Both the position numbers and the translations under genes were made by a program. Below, in pieces: positions 21,302-29,988 of a stretch of 64,000 bases of DNA. Origin of the DNA: Lewinellaceae bacterium (lineage in GTDB: Bacteria > Bacteroidota > Bacteroidia > Chitinophagales > Saprospiraceae). Under the pieces are notes generated by a model, which saw only the letters and a list, made by a program, of their open reading frames with translations, was not told the DNA's origin and made no database searches. Numbering within the stretch: position 1 is the first letter of the stretch; each line of letters starts with the position of its first letter. The stretch spans positions 62,001 through 126,000 of the forward strand of contig JADJRC010000049.1 in the NCBI GenBank assembly GCA_016712415.1. The letters are read 5' to 3'.

Positions 21302-22353
21302 TTTTCCCCGCTAAGCGTCCGGGCCGATTTCCGGAATGCCTTATACACGCCCTTCCCAAAGGCTGATCCGCTGAACACTTCCGTTTTGGCGCGTTCTTTT
21401 TGCACTTCAGCCGGCAAATGGTGAAAATCGCGGCATTTGTCGGAGCAGCAACCGTCGTAATGTGCGCCGCAGTTGTCGCATTGAATGAAAAGGATATGGC
21501 AGTAGTCGTTCGCACAGTTGACGTGCGCGTCGGCGGGTGTGCCGCACTGGTGGCAGCGGGCTATGACATCATCGCTGATCCGTTCGCCGAGGCGCTCGTC
21601 GAAGACAAAGTTTTTACCCAGAAATTTGTTTTTCAGCCCTTTCGACTTCACCTGGCGGGCGTACTCGATGATGCCGCCTTCCAGTTGGAACACATTTTCA
21701 AAGCCGCGGTATTTCAGGTAGGCGCTTGCCTTTTCGCAGCGAATGCCGCCGGTGCAATACATCAGAATATTCCGGTCTTTCTTGTCGGCGAGCAAATCGG
21801 CAACCAGCGGCAGTTCTTCACGGAACGTCGCTACATCGGGCGTGATGGCGTTTTCAAAATGTCCGACCTCGCTTTCGTAGTGGTTGCGCATATCCACCAC
21901 GATGGTATCGGGGCTTTCGGAAATCCGGTTCCAGGCTTCGGCATCAAGGTGAATGCCGGTACGCGACGGGTCGAACGCAGGGTCGTCGATACCATCTGCC
22001 ACGATTTTTTCCCGAACTTTTATGATGAGGGTAAAAAAGGACTTGCCGTCGTCGTCGACTGCAATATTGAGCCGCATATCGCGGAAAAAGGGATACGCAT
22101 TCATGGCCGTTTTCATGGCCTCGAAATTGGCTTCCGGTACGGAAATCTGGGCATTTACCCCCTCCGGCGCGACGTAAATACGGCCCAGGACGCCGAGTTG
22201 CTGGTACATGGCATACAAGGCATCCCTGAATTGCTTCGGATCGTCGAGCGCCACATACTTGTAATAGGAAAGCGTCAAACGGCGCTCCTGGCTGGCGCGC
22301 AGTTTTTCCTTTAGTTCGCGCCGGTTGATGCGGTTGTAGAGTAGTTTAGCCAT
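21295..22353 (-). CDS. trhO: tRNA uridine(34) hydroxylase, rhodanese family (TrhO/YceA)
   Basis: A 352-aa protein matching TrhO. An N-terminal acylphosphatase-like domain ([35 protein letters not shown]) is followed by a rhodanese domain with active-site loop [10 protein letters not shown] (Cys near residue 199) and [15 protein letters not shown]. The Cys-rich C-terminus ([33 protein letters not shown]) could bind zinc, as in many TrhO proteins. It makes 5-hydroxyuridine at wobble position 34 of tRNA. Its start is 4 bases from a 16-copy 13-mer array and its stop lies in another array of the same family. It probably follows the TlpA-like gene on one transcript. Confidence 0.92.
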   Translation of the reverse strand: MAKLLYNRINRRELKEKLRASQERRLTLSYYKYVALDDPKQFRDALYAMYQQLGVLGRIYVAPEGVNAQISVPEANFEAMKTAMNAYPFFRDMRLNIAVDDDGKSFFTLIIKVREKIVADGIDDPAFDPSRTGIHLDAEAWNRISESPDTIVVDMRNHYESEVGHFENAITPDVATFREELPLVADLLADKKDRNILMYCTGGIRCEKASAYLKYRGFENVFQLEGGIIEYARQVKSKGLKNKFLGKNFVFDERLGERISDDVIARCHQCGTPADAHVNCANDYCHILFIQCDNCGAHYDGCCSDKCRDFHHLPAEVQKERAKTEVFSGSAFGKGVYKAFRKSARTLSGEKQ

Positions 22354-22357
22354 AGTT

Positions 22358-22565
22358 CAGTTGGCAGTAGCAGTTGGCAGTAGCAGTTGGCAGTAGCAGT
22401 TGGCAGTAGCAGTTGGCAGTAGCAGTTGGCAGTAGCAGTTGGCAGTAGCAGTTGGCAGTAGCAGTTGGCAGTAGCAGTTGGCAGTAGCAGTTGGCAATAG
22501 CAGTTGGCAGTAGCAGTTGGCAGTAGCAGTTGGCAATAGCAGTTGGCAATAGCAGTTGGCAGTAG
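22358..22565. repeat. 16-copy 13-bp minisatellite filling the trhO upstream spacer
   Basis: CAGTTGGCAGTAG repeats exactly 16 times over 208 bases, with three copies reading CAATAG at the end instead of CAGTAG. The array runs from 4 bases outside the trhO ATG to 2 bases outside the stop of the TlpA-like gene, so it is the whole intergenic region. Open frames across it (CYCQLLLPT periodicity) are artefacts of the repeat. No unique spacers, so not CRISPR. Confidence 0.97.
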
Positions 22566-22567
22566 TT

Positions 22568-23983
22568 TCACTCGCCGAATATTTCTTTAAGTTTTTCCCC
22601 GAGTTGCTCCCCGCGCAGGTTGCGGGCGATGATCCGGCCATCGCGGTCGAGCAGCAGGGTTTGGGGGATAGACGATACCGAATACAGGGCGGCGTGATTA
22701 CTTTGCCAGCCTTTCAGGTCGCTGATATGATGCCAGGGCAGTCCGTCGGAATCGATGGCTTTTCGCCAGGCCGCCAGATCCTTGTCGAGACTTACACCAA
22801 GGATATCGAAGCCCTTGTCTTTGTATCTTTTATAGTTCGCCACCACGTTGGGATTTTCCTTGCGGCAGGGTCCGCACCAACTGGCCCAAAAGTCGATCAT
22901 GACGATTTTTCCGCGCAGTTGCTTGAGCGAAAAGGAACTGCTGTCGGGGGTCATGCCGGCAAGATCAGGGGCTTCAAAGCCGGGCATGAAGGTGCTGGCC
23001 CGTTTCATTTCAAATTCGAGGCGACCGATTTCGCCCATACTGTTGTTGCGGTATAGGTCGAGGTATTTGGTGGCATAGGCAGGATACAGTTGGCCGTTGC
23101 TGCTTTTCAGGGACGAGACCACACCCCCGATCGCCATGCGATAGGTTTTCGACTTGGGCTGCAATTTGGCCAGGTACTGTGCAATGAACTGGTCTACCTT
23201 TTCGGTCGGCGTCGCGATCTGCATCAGTTTGGTCACGAAACTTTCAAAGCCGTTAAATACATCCGGCGTTTCTTCATATGCCTTATCAGTCAGGTCGGCA
23301 TTATCGAAAAAGTGGTTGCCGTAGAAGTCAATTTCCGATGGCGCTGCCGACTTGTCTGCGAGATATTCCGGGATGACCTGCATACTGGCCGAACGCCACA
23401 GCATGGGAGATGCTGTTTTCAGCGAATCCAGGTAGCGTTTTTTTGATTCGGCCAATTGTTTCACCTGTGCCTCTACAGGTTTGCGTGCCGCGGCGCCCTG
23501 GTTGCCGTCGGCGTTGTAATACTGGGTGCGCAGGATATCGCTCACGCGCTGGAATTCTGCAATCTGCCGCTGCACGTCTTCATAGGCTTTGTTGGCGGGG
23601 GAATTAACGGTACGCGCTTTCTCAATGTATGCGCAGTTGGCCCACAGGGTTACCTCTTTTTCCTGGCCGAGGATGACCCTGGCAACGGCGTTATCCGCCA
23701 AACCGACACCATAGATACGCGGATTGGAGGCCGGCAGGACAAAAACGAACGCGCTGTCGGGCAAACGGCGACCAGCGCGCGCCACAACGCGGTTGGCAAG
23801 GCCGCTCAGTTCATAAAGATTGATACTGTCCGTATTGACAGGAACACTCCACAGTTTGCAAACCAGTGAAATCTTGCCTGCAGAAGCAGTACTTGTTGCG
23901 GTTTTGGCGGGTGGTTTGGCGTTTTGTTGTGCCAACGCAAGCGATGCCGGCAAAAACAGCAGAAGGAAAAGTAGTTTTTTCAT
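22568..23983 (-). CDS. Periplasmic TlpA-like thioredoxin-fold protein
   Basis: A 471-aa protein with signal peptide MKKLLFLLLFLPASLALAQ. Residues ~25-330 form a domain common in Bacteroidota thiol-disulfide proteins (DUF4369-like or helical linker, with a SPANKAYEDVQRQIAEFQRVSD coil). Residues ~335-471 are a TlpA/ResA-type thioredoxin fold with redox motif WASWCGPCRKENP and the cis-Pro loop SSIPQTLLLDRDG. It likely reduces or isomerises disulfides in exported proteins or cytochrome c maturation partners. The start at 23981-23983 begins the signal peptide; the longer frame adds 32 unlikely residues. It precedes trhO on the same strand. Confidence 0.88.
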   Translation of the reverse strand: MKKLLFLLLFLPASLALAQQNAKPPAKTATSTASAGKISLVCKLWSVPVNTDSINLYELSGLANRVVARAGRRLPDSAFVFVLPASNPRIYGVGLADNAVARVILGQEKEVTLWANCAYIEKARTVNSPANKAYEDVQRQIAEFQRVSDILRTQYYNADGNQGAAARKPVEAQVKQLAESKKRYLDSLKTASPMLWRSASMQVIPEYLADKSAAPSEIDFYGNHFFDNADLTDKAYEETPDVFNGFESFVTKLMQIATPTEKVDQFIAQYLAKLQPKSKTYRMAIGGVVSSLKSSNGQLYPAYATKYLDLYRNNSMGEIGRLEFEMKRASTFMPGFEAPDLAGMTPDSSSFSLKQLRGKIVMIDFWASWCGPCRKENPNVVANYKRYKDKGFDILGVSLDKDLAAWRKAIDSDGLPWHHISDLKGWQSNHAALYSVSSIPQTLLLDRDGRIIARNLRGEQLGEKLKEIFGE

Positions 23984-24287
23984 GATAAAGTTGAGACCGA
24001 AACTGAGTGGAATGAAGGCGATTTTTTTCTTAGAAAACGGCGCAAAATTAAGTCTTTTTCTGCCTGAAATGGCGCACAAAAAGTTAACGAGCGTTTAAAA
24101 GTGGTCTGTGAGGAAAGGTAAAATGGAAGAACGGTCATGCCGGGAGGCGCGCTAAAAAACAGAGCGACGGGTTTGTCCCGCCGCTCCTCCCTGTACAATC
24201 GTTAAAAATGCCTTCCGGCGATCCTGTCCTTTTTGTCTGGTGTAGTTATCGCGCCATAGACGTTGAAAATGAATGATTTGACCTGCC

Positions 24288-24509
24288 TTAACCTGCCAGT
24301 GCGCGCAGAAATCCCAGCAATGCGAACAACATGCCGCGGAGAAATCCGGCGAGCAAATCAGGCTGGTAATACAGGATAAGCGCCAAAATGACAATCAGGA
24401 AAAGTGCGATACTCCTGGATAACAGTTTCAGGAGGGCGATGATGATACGCAGCCACCATCTGAGCAGAGCGAAAAGGGCTACCAGCCCCAGTAACATTGC
24501 CATAAGCAA
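24288..24509 (-). CDS. Possible small membrane protein
   Basis: A 73-aa frame almost entirely hydrophobic, with two or three membrane segments: MLMAMLLGLVALFALLRWW, then SIALFLIVILALILYY and FLRGMLFALLGFL, with basic residues between. No family is recognised. The regular amphipathic pattern supports a real gene, but the short length and lack of comparison keep confidence low. It lies alone between the TlpA-like gene and the 553-aa orphan gene. Confidence 0.4.
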   Translation of the reverse strand: MLMAMLLGLVALFALLRWWLRIIIALLKLLSRSIALFLIVILALILYYQPDLLAGFLRGMLFALLGFLRALAG

Positions 24510-24650
24510 GAGGGGAGTTTGTAGACTGGAATCCTGATAGGAAAGAATGGTGCTGCAGAAAAGTGTCCCGACTTTCCAAGCCCACCCGAACCCGGTAAAA
24601 TTTCAGCCGTTTTGAACGGAATAAATTTTATTAATGGCCAAAAAATGGTT

Positions 24651-24721
24651 TATATTTGTGGGTTCCCGACTTTTTAAGTCACCCTTCAGGCCTGCTCCTC
24701 ATATGGGCAGGCCTGATTTTT
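24651..24721 (+). ncRNA. Candidate compact small RNA (promoter box plus terminator)
   Basis: A TATATTTG box (24651-24658) matches the Bacteroidota -7 element. About 10 bases later starts a short stretch with a small hairpin, GACTT-TTT-AAGTC (24668-24680), then a strong terminator: TCAGGCCTGC (24686-24695) pairs with GCAGGCCTGA (24707-24716) and is followed by TTTTT. The implied transcript is only about 55-60 nucleotides with no room for a gene. A weak AT-rich -33 region precedes it. Alternative: a terminator for an unseen upstream + transcript. Confidence 0.45.
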
Positions 24722-24819
24722 AGGATGTTCGGAATACGGCGCCAATTGATTTTCAAAAGTAGGGCACCCCTGGCCAGTCTTGCAAAATTGCAGCCCGGAA
24801 TGATTATGAAAAAATATCT

Positions 24820-24873
24820 GGAATAATTTCCGGAATAATTCCGGGTATTATTCCCAATATCCCTTTACATTTG
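24820..24873 (+). promoter_or_regulatory. Promoter with overlapping GGAATAAT operator-like repeats
   Basis: GGAATAAT occurs at 24820-24827 and 24832-24839 (the latter within palindrome GGAATAATTCC) and inverted at 24847-24854. A TACATTTG -7 box lies at 24866-24873, 14 bases before the ATG at 24888, so the repeats cover the -33 region. This looks like a repressor or activator site for the downstream orphan gene. Confidence 0.5.
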
Positions 24874-24887
24874 CACAAAACTAGCAG

Positions 24888-26549
24888 ATGGAAAAAACCG
24901 TCAAACGAACTCCCGTACGGGCCGACCTGATTATCTATCTGAACAGCCGGCTGATCGACAAATTCAAATCCGAGCATCCGGGCGAATCCTACGACAAGAA
25001 ATCAGAAGCACAGTTGTACGGATTTGACAACTATGACCCGCAGACAGGGTCGAAATTCAAGGAAAGCGACCAATCGCTGAAAACATACATCTGCAACCAT
25101 ACGGCGGTAAAGGCCCGGAGACTGGTCCGAAAAATCGAAAACCGGAGCATGAGTTTGGATGAGAGCCCCGCCGGCCAATCCAAATTTGATGTCTACAAGG
25201 ATTTTGACGGCAAATACCTCTGGAAAAAAAAAGATGAGGCGAAAAAAGCCTCCTCGAACCAGGAAATTACCTTCTCCGACGATTACATGGACATGTTCCT
25301 GGCCTGCCTCGGACTGAAAGACATCAATGCGCTGAAAAACGATTACAACGACTCTTTCACCCATTATGTCGGATTTTACCTGAGTTTTACGGGTTTTCAG
25401 ATCCGCAATTTTTTGATGCAGGTGTCGTCATTAGCCAATGAAGATGGCAGGCACAAATCCTATATCAGGGGTATCCATATCCGGAAAGGCGCCGAAGACC
25501 TGGAGGAATACGAAGGCGAGACCATGTTTGAAGGAAAATTCATGTATGCCACTTTCAGAGGCACCGGTGAATTGCGCAAGCGGCTGCAACTGATCGGGGC
25601 GGTCGAAGTAGGCAACAAAAACATGGAGTACATCAGGGGTTGCCTGCAGGGTACTACCCACGACGACAAGATATTTGCCTGGGAGGTGTTCTTTTGCAAA
25701 AAAGACAAGCGGCTGGTCGATGAAAACAAAACGGAAAAGTTCGACCTGCAGGGCTACGTCAAACACTCCATCCTGCAGTTGGATGAACTGAAAACGGTCA
25801 GTTTCTACCTGGCGCTGCACCGCAACCTGATCTCGATACAAAACAAGGCGATCGAGGTGCCCTCCACCCTGATGTCACGGGGCTCCAGAGTGGCTATTTT
25901 TACGCGACTGGCAGGTGCTTACAAACTGTGGAACTTCAATTTTTACAACAACAAAATCGCGCAGAGCCTTTTTGTCATAACCGAAGAAGGCACCGCATTT
26001 TTGTATCCCTATGTTCCGGACGACCTCAGCGACAACCTGGATGTAAAGCGGTACCTCAAAAAACAACGCGCTCTAATCAACGTCAGCAACCTCCACGAGA
26101 ACAACAGCATTTACAAGGTGGTGGCCATTACTTTTGCCAAGGGTCTTAATATGGTCAATGTCGCGATGTTCGACTTTGCCGATGTAGACGGGATCGTTGA
26201 AGGGTCATTTTCCAGCCTCGGATTCAAACGGCACAGCAATATTTCCGGCTATTTCGTCATGCAGAAAAAGGATATCCCCATCGATCCGATCCGGGACGAG
26301 GAGAAGTCTGACGAAATTGCCGCACAATATGTCAACGAAATGTCCTTTTCGGAAGCGCTGGAGTACGCCCGGCAACACGATATGCTGAAGTTGTTCCGAA
26401 AATTGTGTTTGATGAAAAAAAGTAAACACCTGGACGTGATGTCGTCAAAAGAAAATATGATCCACGACCTGATTGCAGAAATTGATGTGGCGATTGCAGC
26501 ATCCGGCGAAGGCGGAAACCACGCTGAGGAGGTAGCTACCTGGGAGTAG
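24888..26549 (+). CDS. Orphan protein of unknown function, 553 aa
   Basis: I do not recognise the family. There is no signal peptide or membrane segment, so it should be cytosolic. The N-terminal ~130 residues are basic and helical (VRADLIIYLNSRLIDKF, VKARRLVRKIENRS); the middle has strands such as HYVGFYLSFTGFQIRNFLMQV and MFEGKFMYATFRGTGELRKRLQL; a helical C-terminus ends in an acidic tail. The basic start and stand-alone operator-controlled promoter would suit a sensor or regulator, but this is a guess. AT-richer codon choice than its neighbours hints at a different history. Its stop is 23 bases from the convergent reductase gene. Confidence 0.75.
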   Translation: MEKTVKRTPVRADLIIYLNSRLIDKFKSEHPGESYDKKSEAQLYGFDNYDPQTGSKFKESDQSLKTYICNHTAVKARRLVRKIENRSMSLDESPAGQSKFDVYKDFDGKYLWKKKDEAKKASSNQEITFSDDYMDMFLACLGLKDINALKNDYNDSFTHYVGFYLSFTGFQIRNFLMQVSSLANEDGRHKSYIRGIHIRKGAEDLEEYEGETMFEGKFMYATFRGTGELRKRLQLIGAVEVGNKNMEYIRGCLQGTTHDDKIFAWEVFFCKKDKRLVDENKTEKFDLQGYVKHSILQLDELKTVSFYLALHRNLISIQNKAIEVPSTLMSRGSRVAIFTRLAGAYKLWNFNFYNNKIAQSLFVITEEGTAFLYPYVPDDLSDNLDVKRYLKKQRALINVSNLHENNSIYKVVAITFAKGLNMVNVAMFDFADVDGIVEGSFSSLGFKRHSNISGYFVMQKKDIPIDPIRDEEKSDEIAAQYVNEMSFSEALEYARQHDMLKLFRKLCLMKKSKHLDVMSSKENMIHDLIAEIDVAIAASGEGGNHAEEVATWE

Positions 26550-26572
26550 CCCGCTGTGCCATGCTGCCGCCA

Positions 26573-27190
26573 TCAACGCCGCAGCACTTTGAACGCAATA
26601 CCCCTGCCTTGTTTTTGCATGATCGCCAGATTGATCCAGCACAGGGCAAACTGCTCCAGCAGACTTACCTTGTCCAGCCCGCCAAAGTCCCATACCTCGC
26701 CGAAGCCGAGATCGCGGGCCAGTTGTGCAGCCGTCTCTTTGCCACGGGCACTGTCGCCGGCGACAAACATATCCGCCGCCGTCGCCCCGTAATGCGGGTC
26801 AAGCATGTTTTCAAAACCCGTTGAATTAAAGCACTTTACCACATCCGTCGTGTTGCAATTGGCCAGTATGGCCTCGGTCGTGTTGGTAAAGCCCTCCGGA
26901 CGGATGAATACGCCGTTCATGGCGTCGATAATGATCTTGCCCGATACGTCGCCGAGTTGCTGCGATACCTCGTGGGCTACCTGCGCAGGAGCGGCGAGTA
27001 TGATCGTGTCGGAAGCCTGCACGGCATCGTGTACCGTATGCACGCTGATATCAGGCGATGAATCAAGCAGGTGTTTGCCCTTGAATTGTTGCAGGTCGCG
27101 AACGCCCAGGCGCACGCGGTGGCCTGCCTGCGCAAGTCCCCGGGCAAGAGCGCCTCCGACGTTTCCGGTTCCAATGATGGCGATGTTCAT
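26573..27190 (-). CDS. NADPH-dependent F420 reductase-family protein
   Basis: A 205-aa Rossmann protein. It opens MNIAIIGTGNVGGALARGLA, the dinucleotide-binding loop, with R33-like basic residues in VRLGVRD that favour NADPH, then IILAAPAQVAHEV and the family's VVKCFNSTGFENM segment. Members annotated as F420-dependent NADP reductase in bacteria without F420 are probably other NADP-linked oxidoreductases. It lies 65 bases after the DJ-1-like gene on the same strand, so both likely belong to one unit divergent from the HxlR regulator. Confidence 0.85.
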   Translation of the reverse strand: MNIAIIGTGNVGGALARGLAQAGHRVRLGVRDLQQFKGKHLLDSSPDISVHTVHDAVQASDTIILAAPAQVAHEVSQQLGDVSGKIIIDAMNGVFIRPEGFTNTTEAILANCNTTDVVKCFNSTGFENMLDPHYGATAADMFVAGDSARGKETAAQLARDLGFGEVWDFGGLDKVSLLEQFALCWINLAIMQKQGRGIAFKVLRR

Positions 27191-27255
27191 GTGCGGTAAT
27201 GTTCAATTATTATGGATAATGCTATTTTGATCTGGGCAGCGTATTGCCTTCCGGC

Positions 27256-27993
27256 TCAAACACCCAGCGCTTCAATAACCAGCCTGGCCGCCGCTGCGCC
27301 GCTATACTGCTGCTGGCCTGTAATGAGCCGGCCGTCGCGTACGGCAAAGGCCTTAAACATGCCGCCGGTGATAAAATTGGTGTCCGGCAGTTTTTTCGCC
27401 GCTTCCCCGATCCGGAACGGCTGAATGCGTTTGCCCACAAAACCGTCGGCAAAATCCTCTTCGCCGTCGGCAAATCCGGTCCAGGTCTTGCCGTCGACCA
27501 GCAACTTGCCATCCGATGTTTTGGCCTTCAACAGGATACAGGTAGCATGGCAAACAACACCCACCACCTTTTCTTTTTCGTAAAACTCCACCACCAGGCG
27601 GTGCAAGGGCGCATTGTCGATGAACGTGTACATGGGCGATTGACCTCCGGAGAGAAACACCGCATCATAACTATCCACATCGACAGCCGAAATGGGTTTG
27701 GTGTTTTCCAGCAATGCGGCGTGCTGCGGCGACTTTTTAAAGCCCAGCGAGATCAGGTCGTGGGCCGAATAGGCGCTGGCATCTTCAGGGTCGCTGTACC
27801 CGTCGGCCTGCAGGGCGCCGCCGTCGGGCGAAAAAATATCGACCTCATAACCGCGTTCGGTGAATTCCCAGTACGGGTGGGTGAGTTCGGCCCACCAGAA
27901 GCCGATAGGCCAGCCGGTGATCTGGCTTACAGATGGGTTGGCGGCGATCAGGGCAATTTTCCTGGGGCGGGCAATATTGAGACGGACACTCAT
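27256..27993 (-). CDS. DJ-1/PfpI-family protein (type 1 glutamine amidotransferase-like)
   Basis: A 245-aa protein. Key features are the FLSGGQSPMYTF oxyanion/Glu region, the nucleophile elbow VVGVVCHATCILL with Cys in a G-V-V-C-H context, and PFRIGEAAKKLPDTNFITGG with RLITGQQQYSGAAAARLVIEAL near the end, matching the long DJ-1/HchA-like branch. Such proteins act as glyoxalases, deglycases or chaperones under aldehyde or electrophile stress; which applies here is unknown. I chose the start at 27991-27993 (MSVRLNIARPRKIALIAANP) because the longer frame would run over the shared operator. Confidence 0.85.
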   Translation of the reverse strand: MSVRLNIARPRKIALIAANPSVSQITGWPIGFWWAELTHPYWEFTERGYEVDIFSPDGGALQADGYSDPEDASAYSAHDLISLGFKKSPQHAALLENTKPISAVDVDSYDAVFLSGGQSPMYTFIDNAPLHRLVVEFYEKEKVVGVVCHATCILLKAKTSDGKLLVDGKTWTGFADGEEDFADGFVGKRIQPFRIGEAAKKLPDTNFITGGMFKAFAVRDGRLITGQQQYSGAAAARLVIEALGV

Positions 27994-28048
27994 AACGTCA
28001 AAATTGTTGGTTACATGATAGGGCAAAGTTGGTTCCCTCATGCTATCT

Positions 28049-28105
28049 TTGGCAATATACTTACCGATAAGTGCCATACACACTTTTAAGAAAGTATATT
28101 GACAA
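28049..28105. promoter_or_regulatory. Inverted-repeat operator between DJ-1-like and HxlR genes
   Basis: TTGGCAATATACTT (28049-28062) and AAGTATATTGACAA (28092-28105) are inverted copies with 13 of 14 matches, 29 bases apart, in the divergent promoter region. A TATCTTTG -7 box (28044-28051) overlaps the left arm and reads toward the HxlR gene at 28122. This is a likely autoregulated HxlR binding site. Confidence 0.6.
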
Positions 28106-28121
28106 TCAAATATTTATAAAA

Positions 28122-28469
28122 ATGCCTGAGTTTTTATACCGCAGCAAGTTGTACTACAACCCCGTGGAATTTGCGCTCGACCGTATTGGAGGCGCATGGA
28201 AAATGCCGATCTTATGGCGGCTCAACGGCAGGGTCATGCGTTATGGCGAATTGAAAAAAGACATCGCCCGTGTTACACATAAAATGCTGACCGCTCAACT
28301 GAGGGAACTGGAGTCCGACGGATTCATCACGCGTACGGTGTTCCCGGTGGTGCCGCCCAAGGTGGAATACGCCCTTACGGAGCGCGGCATGCAGACCATC
28401 CCGGTCATTGAAACGATACGGAATTACGGACTGCAACTCATGAAGGAGTCGGGCATTGAAACAGGCTGA
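28122..28469 (+). CDS. HxlR-family winged-helix regulator
   Basis: A 115-aa regulator matching HxlR: NPVEFALDRIGGAWKMPILWRL, the recognition region RYGELKKDIARVTHKMLTAQLRELESDGFITR, the wing VPPKVEYALTERG and a C-terminal dimer helix. Many HxlR proteins sense electrophiles through a Cys at the start (CPVE); here that position is Asn, and I see no Cys in the protein, so sensing must differ. It is divergent from the DJ-1-like and F420-reductase-like genes and shares an inverted-repeat operator with them, so it most likely controls both. Confidence 0.88.
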   Translation: MPEFLYRSKLYYNPVEFALDRIGGAWKMPILWRLNGRVMRYGELKKDIARVTHKMLTAQLRELESDGFITRTVFPVVPPKVEYALTERGMQTIPVIETIRNYGLQLMKESGIETG

Positions 28470-28516
28470 CCACTTTTCCGGCGACTAATACGCCCCAACC
28501 GGTCCCGTCGTTGCCC

Positions 28517-29902
28517 TCAACGCCGCAATGCCTCTACCTCTTCCACCCTTTTCGGGATAGGCGCGCCCAGTACACGATGCCCTTTTTCCGTGATCAGTAC
28601 ATTGTCTTCGATACGGATACCGCCAAAATCGCGGTACTTCTTCAATGCGGGGTAGTTGATAAAATTTTCGAACATCTTCTTCCGGCGCCACTGGTCGATC
28701 AACTGCGGAATAAAATAAATACCCGGCTCTACAGTAAGCACAAAGCCCGGTTCCAGTTCGCGTGCCAGTCGAAGGTAGGCCGTGCCAAATTGTGTGCTTC
28801 GGGTCACCTTGTCGGAATAACCCACGAATTGTTCGCCGAGGTCTTCCATATCGTGCACATCGAGGCCGATCATGTGGCCCAGGCCATGCGGGAAAAAGAG
28901 GGCATGAGCGCCGAGCGCTACGGCTTCGTCGAGATCGCCATGCATCAGCCCCAGTGCCTTTAGCCCTTCAGCCATGCGGCGTGCTGCCGCCATGTGTACA
29001 TCCTTGTACGTCGTGCCCGGCCGCAGTGCTGCAATGGCATTGATCTCTGCATCCAGCACGATTTCGTAGATGTCCCGTTGTTTTGTCGTGAATTTTCCGG
29101 CCACGGGAAAAGTCCGCGTGATATCGCCGGCATAGTGCATTGCCGTTTCAGCACCAAAATCGCCCAGCACCATTTGTCCTTTTTTCAGGATATTGCCGTG
29201 GAAGTGGTTGTGTAGTATCTGGCCGTTTACGCTTAAAATAACCGGATACGAGAGATTGCCGCCACCGGCTACTGCCATGCCTTCCACCATACCGGCGAGT
29301 TGTGCTTCTACCTGCCCTTCCCGCGCGTCTTTCATAGCGGCCACATGCATGGCGCCGGTAATGTCGACGGCGCGTTCCATCTCGGCAATCTCCTCGGCGC
29401 TCTTGCTGGAACGCTGGGCAACTACCGCCCGGATAAATACTTCCGAAGCCGAGCCTTTCAGTTTGGCCACCGGAATATGGAGCAAGTCTTTCAATATCAG
29501 CATATTATCATGCCGGTATGGAGGCAGAAAATGAACGGCGCTTCCCGATTTTTTTGCTTTCCTGAGAAAAGACGACAGCCGGCGGGAGGGCAGCACTTCG
29601 CGCACGCCAACCTGCTCCGCCAGCGCTTTCATTCCGGGCATGGCGCCCATCCAAACAATATCTTCCATGCTGAGGTCGTCGCCAAAGATGACCTCCCGGT
29701 CGTTGTCGATATCGATTACCGCAGCCAGCCCCGGCTTGTCGATGCCAAAAAAATAGAGAAAATTGCTGTCCTGGCGAAAATGGTAGGTATTACCGGCGTA
29801 GTTCATCCCGATTTCATTGTTGCCCAACAACAGCAACAGTCCGGATTTCAGGTCTTTTTTCAGGCGCGCGCGCCGGATCTGGTAGGTATTGGCAGAGAAC
29901 AT
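28517..29902 (-). CDS. Xaa-Pro aminopeptidase (M24B family)
   Basis: A 461-aa aminopeptidase P. The N-terminal creatinase-like domain has FRQDSNFLYFFGIDKPG. The M24 pita-bread domain shows all five metal ligands: Asp in LGDFGAET, Asp in YAGDITR, His in HGLGHMIGLDVHD, Glu in LTVEPGIYF and Glu in GIRIEDNVLI. It removes N-terminal residues before proline in the cytosol, using two metal ions, usually Mn. The start at 29900-29902 (MFSANTYQIRRARLKK) fits relatives; an in-frame ATG 30 bases upstream is possible. Divergent from the YdeI-type gene. Confidence 0.93.
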   Translation of the reverse strand: MFSANTYQIRRARLKKDLKSGLLLLLGNNEIGMNYAGNTYHFRQDSNFLYFFGIDKPGLAAVIDIDNDREVIFGDDLSMEDIVWMGAMPGMKALAEQVGVREVLPSRRLSSFLRKAKKSGSAVHFLPPYRHDNMLILKDLLHIPVAKLKGSASEVFIRAVVAQRSSKSAEEIAEMERAVDITGAMHVAAMKDAREGQVEAQLAGMVEGMAVAGGGNLSYPVILSVNGQILHNHFHGNILKKGQMVLGDFGAETAMHYAGDITRTFPVAGKFTTKQRDIYEIVLDAEINAIAALRPGTTYKDVHMAAARRMAEGLKALGLMHGDLDEAVALGAHALFFPHGLGHMIGLDVHDMEDLGEQFVGYSDKVTRSTQFGTAYLRLARELEPGFVLTVEPGIYFIPQLIDQWRRKKMFENFINYPALKKYRDFGGIRIEDNVLITEKGHRVLGAPIPKRVEEVEALRR

Positions 29903-29988
29903 GTCGAATCGTGTGTTAAACGGTGTGGACAAATAATTGTCCCGGCGAAAGTCGGAAATTCAGCGGAAACCGGACGAAATTTGCTATC

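Noticed and set aside
22358..22565. Possible CRISPR array
   Set aside because: The units are directly tandem with no unique spacers, and no cas gene is present.
22311..22641. Overlapping reverse-strand frames of 67-94 aa made of CYCQLLLPT repeats
   Set aside because: They are a direct by-product of the 13-bp repeat, which is open in all frames because 13 is not a multiple of 3.
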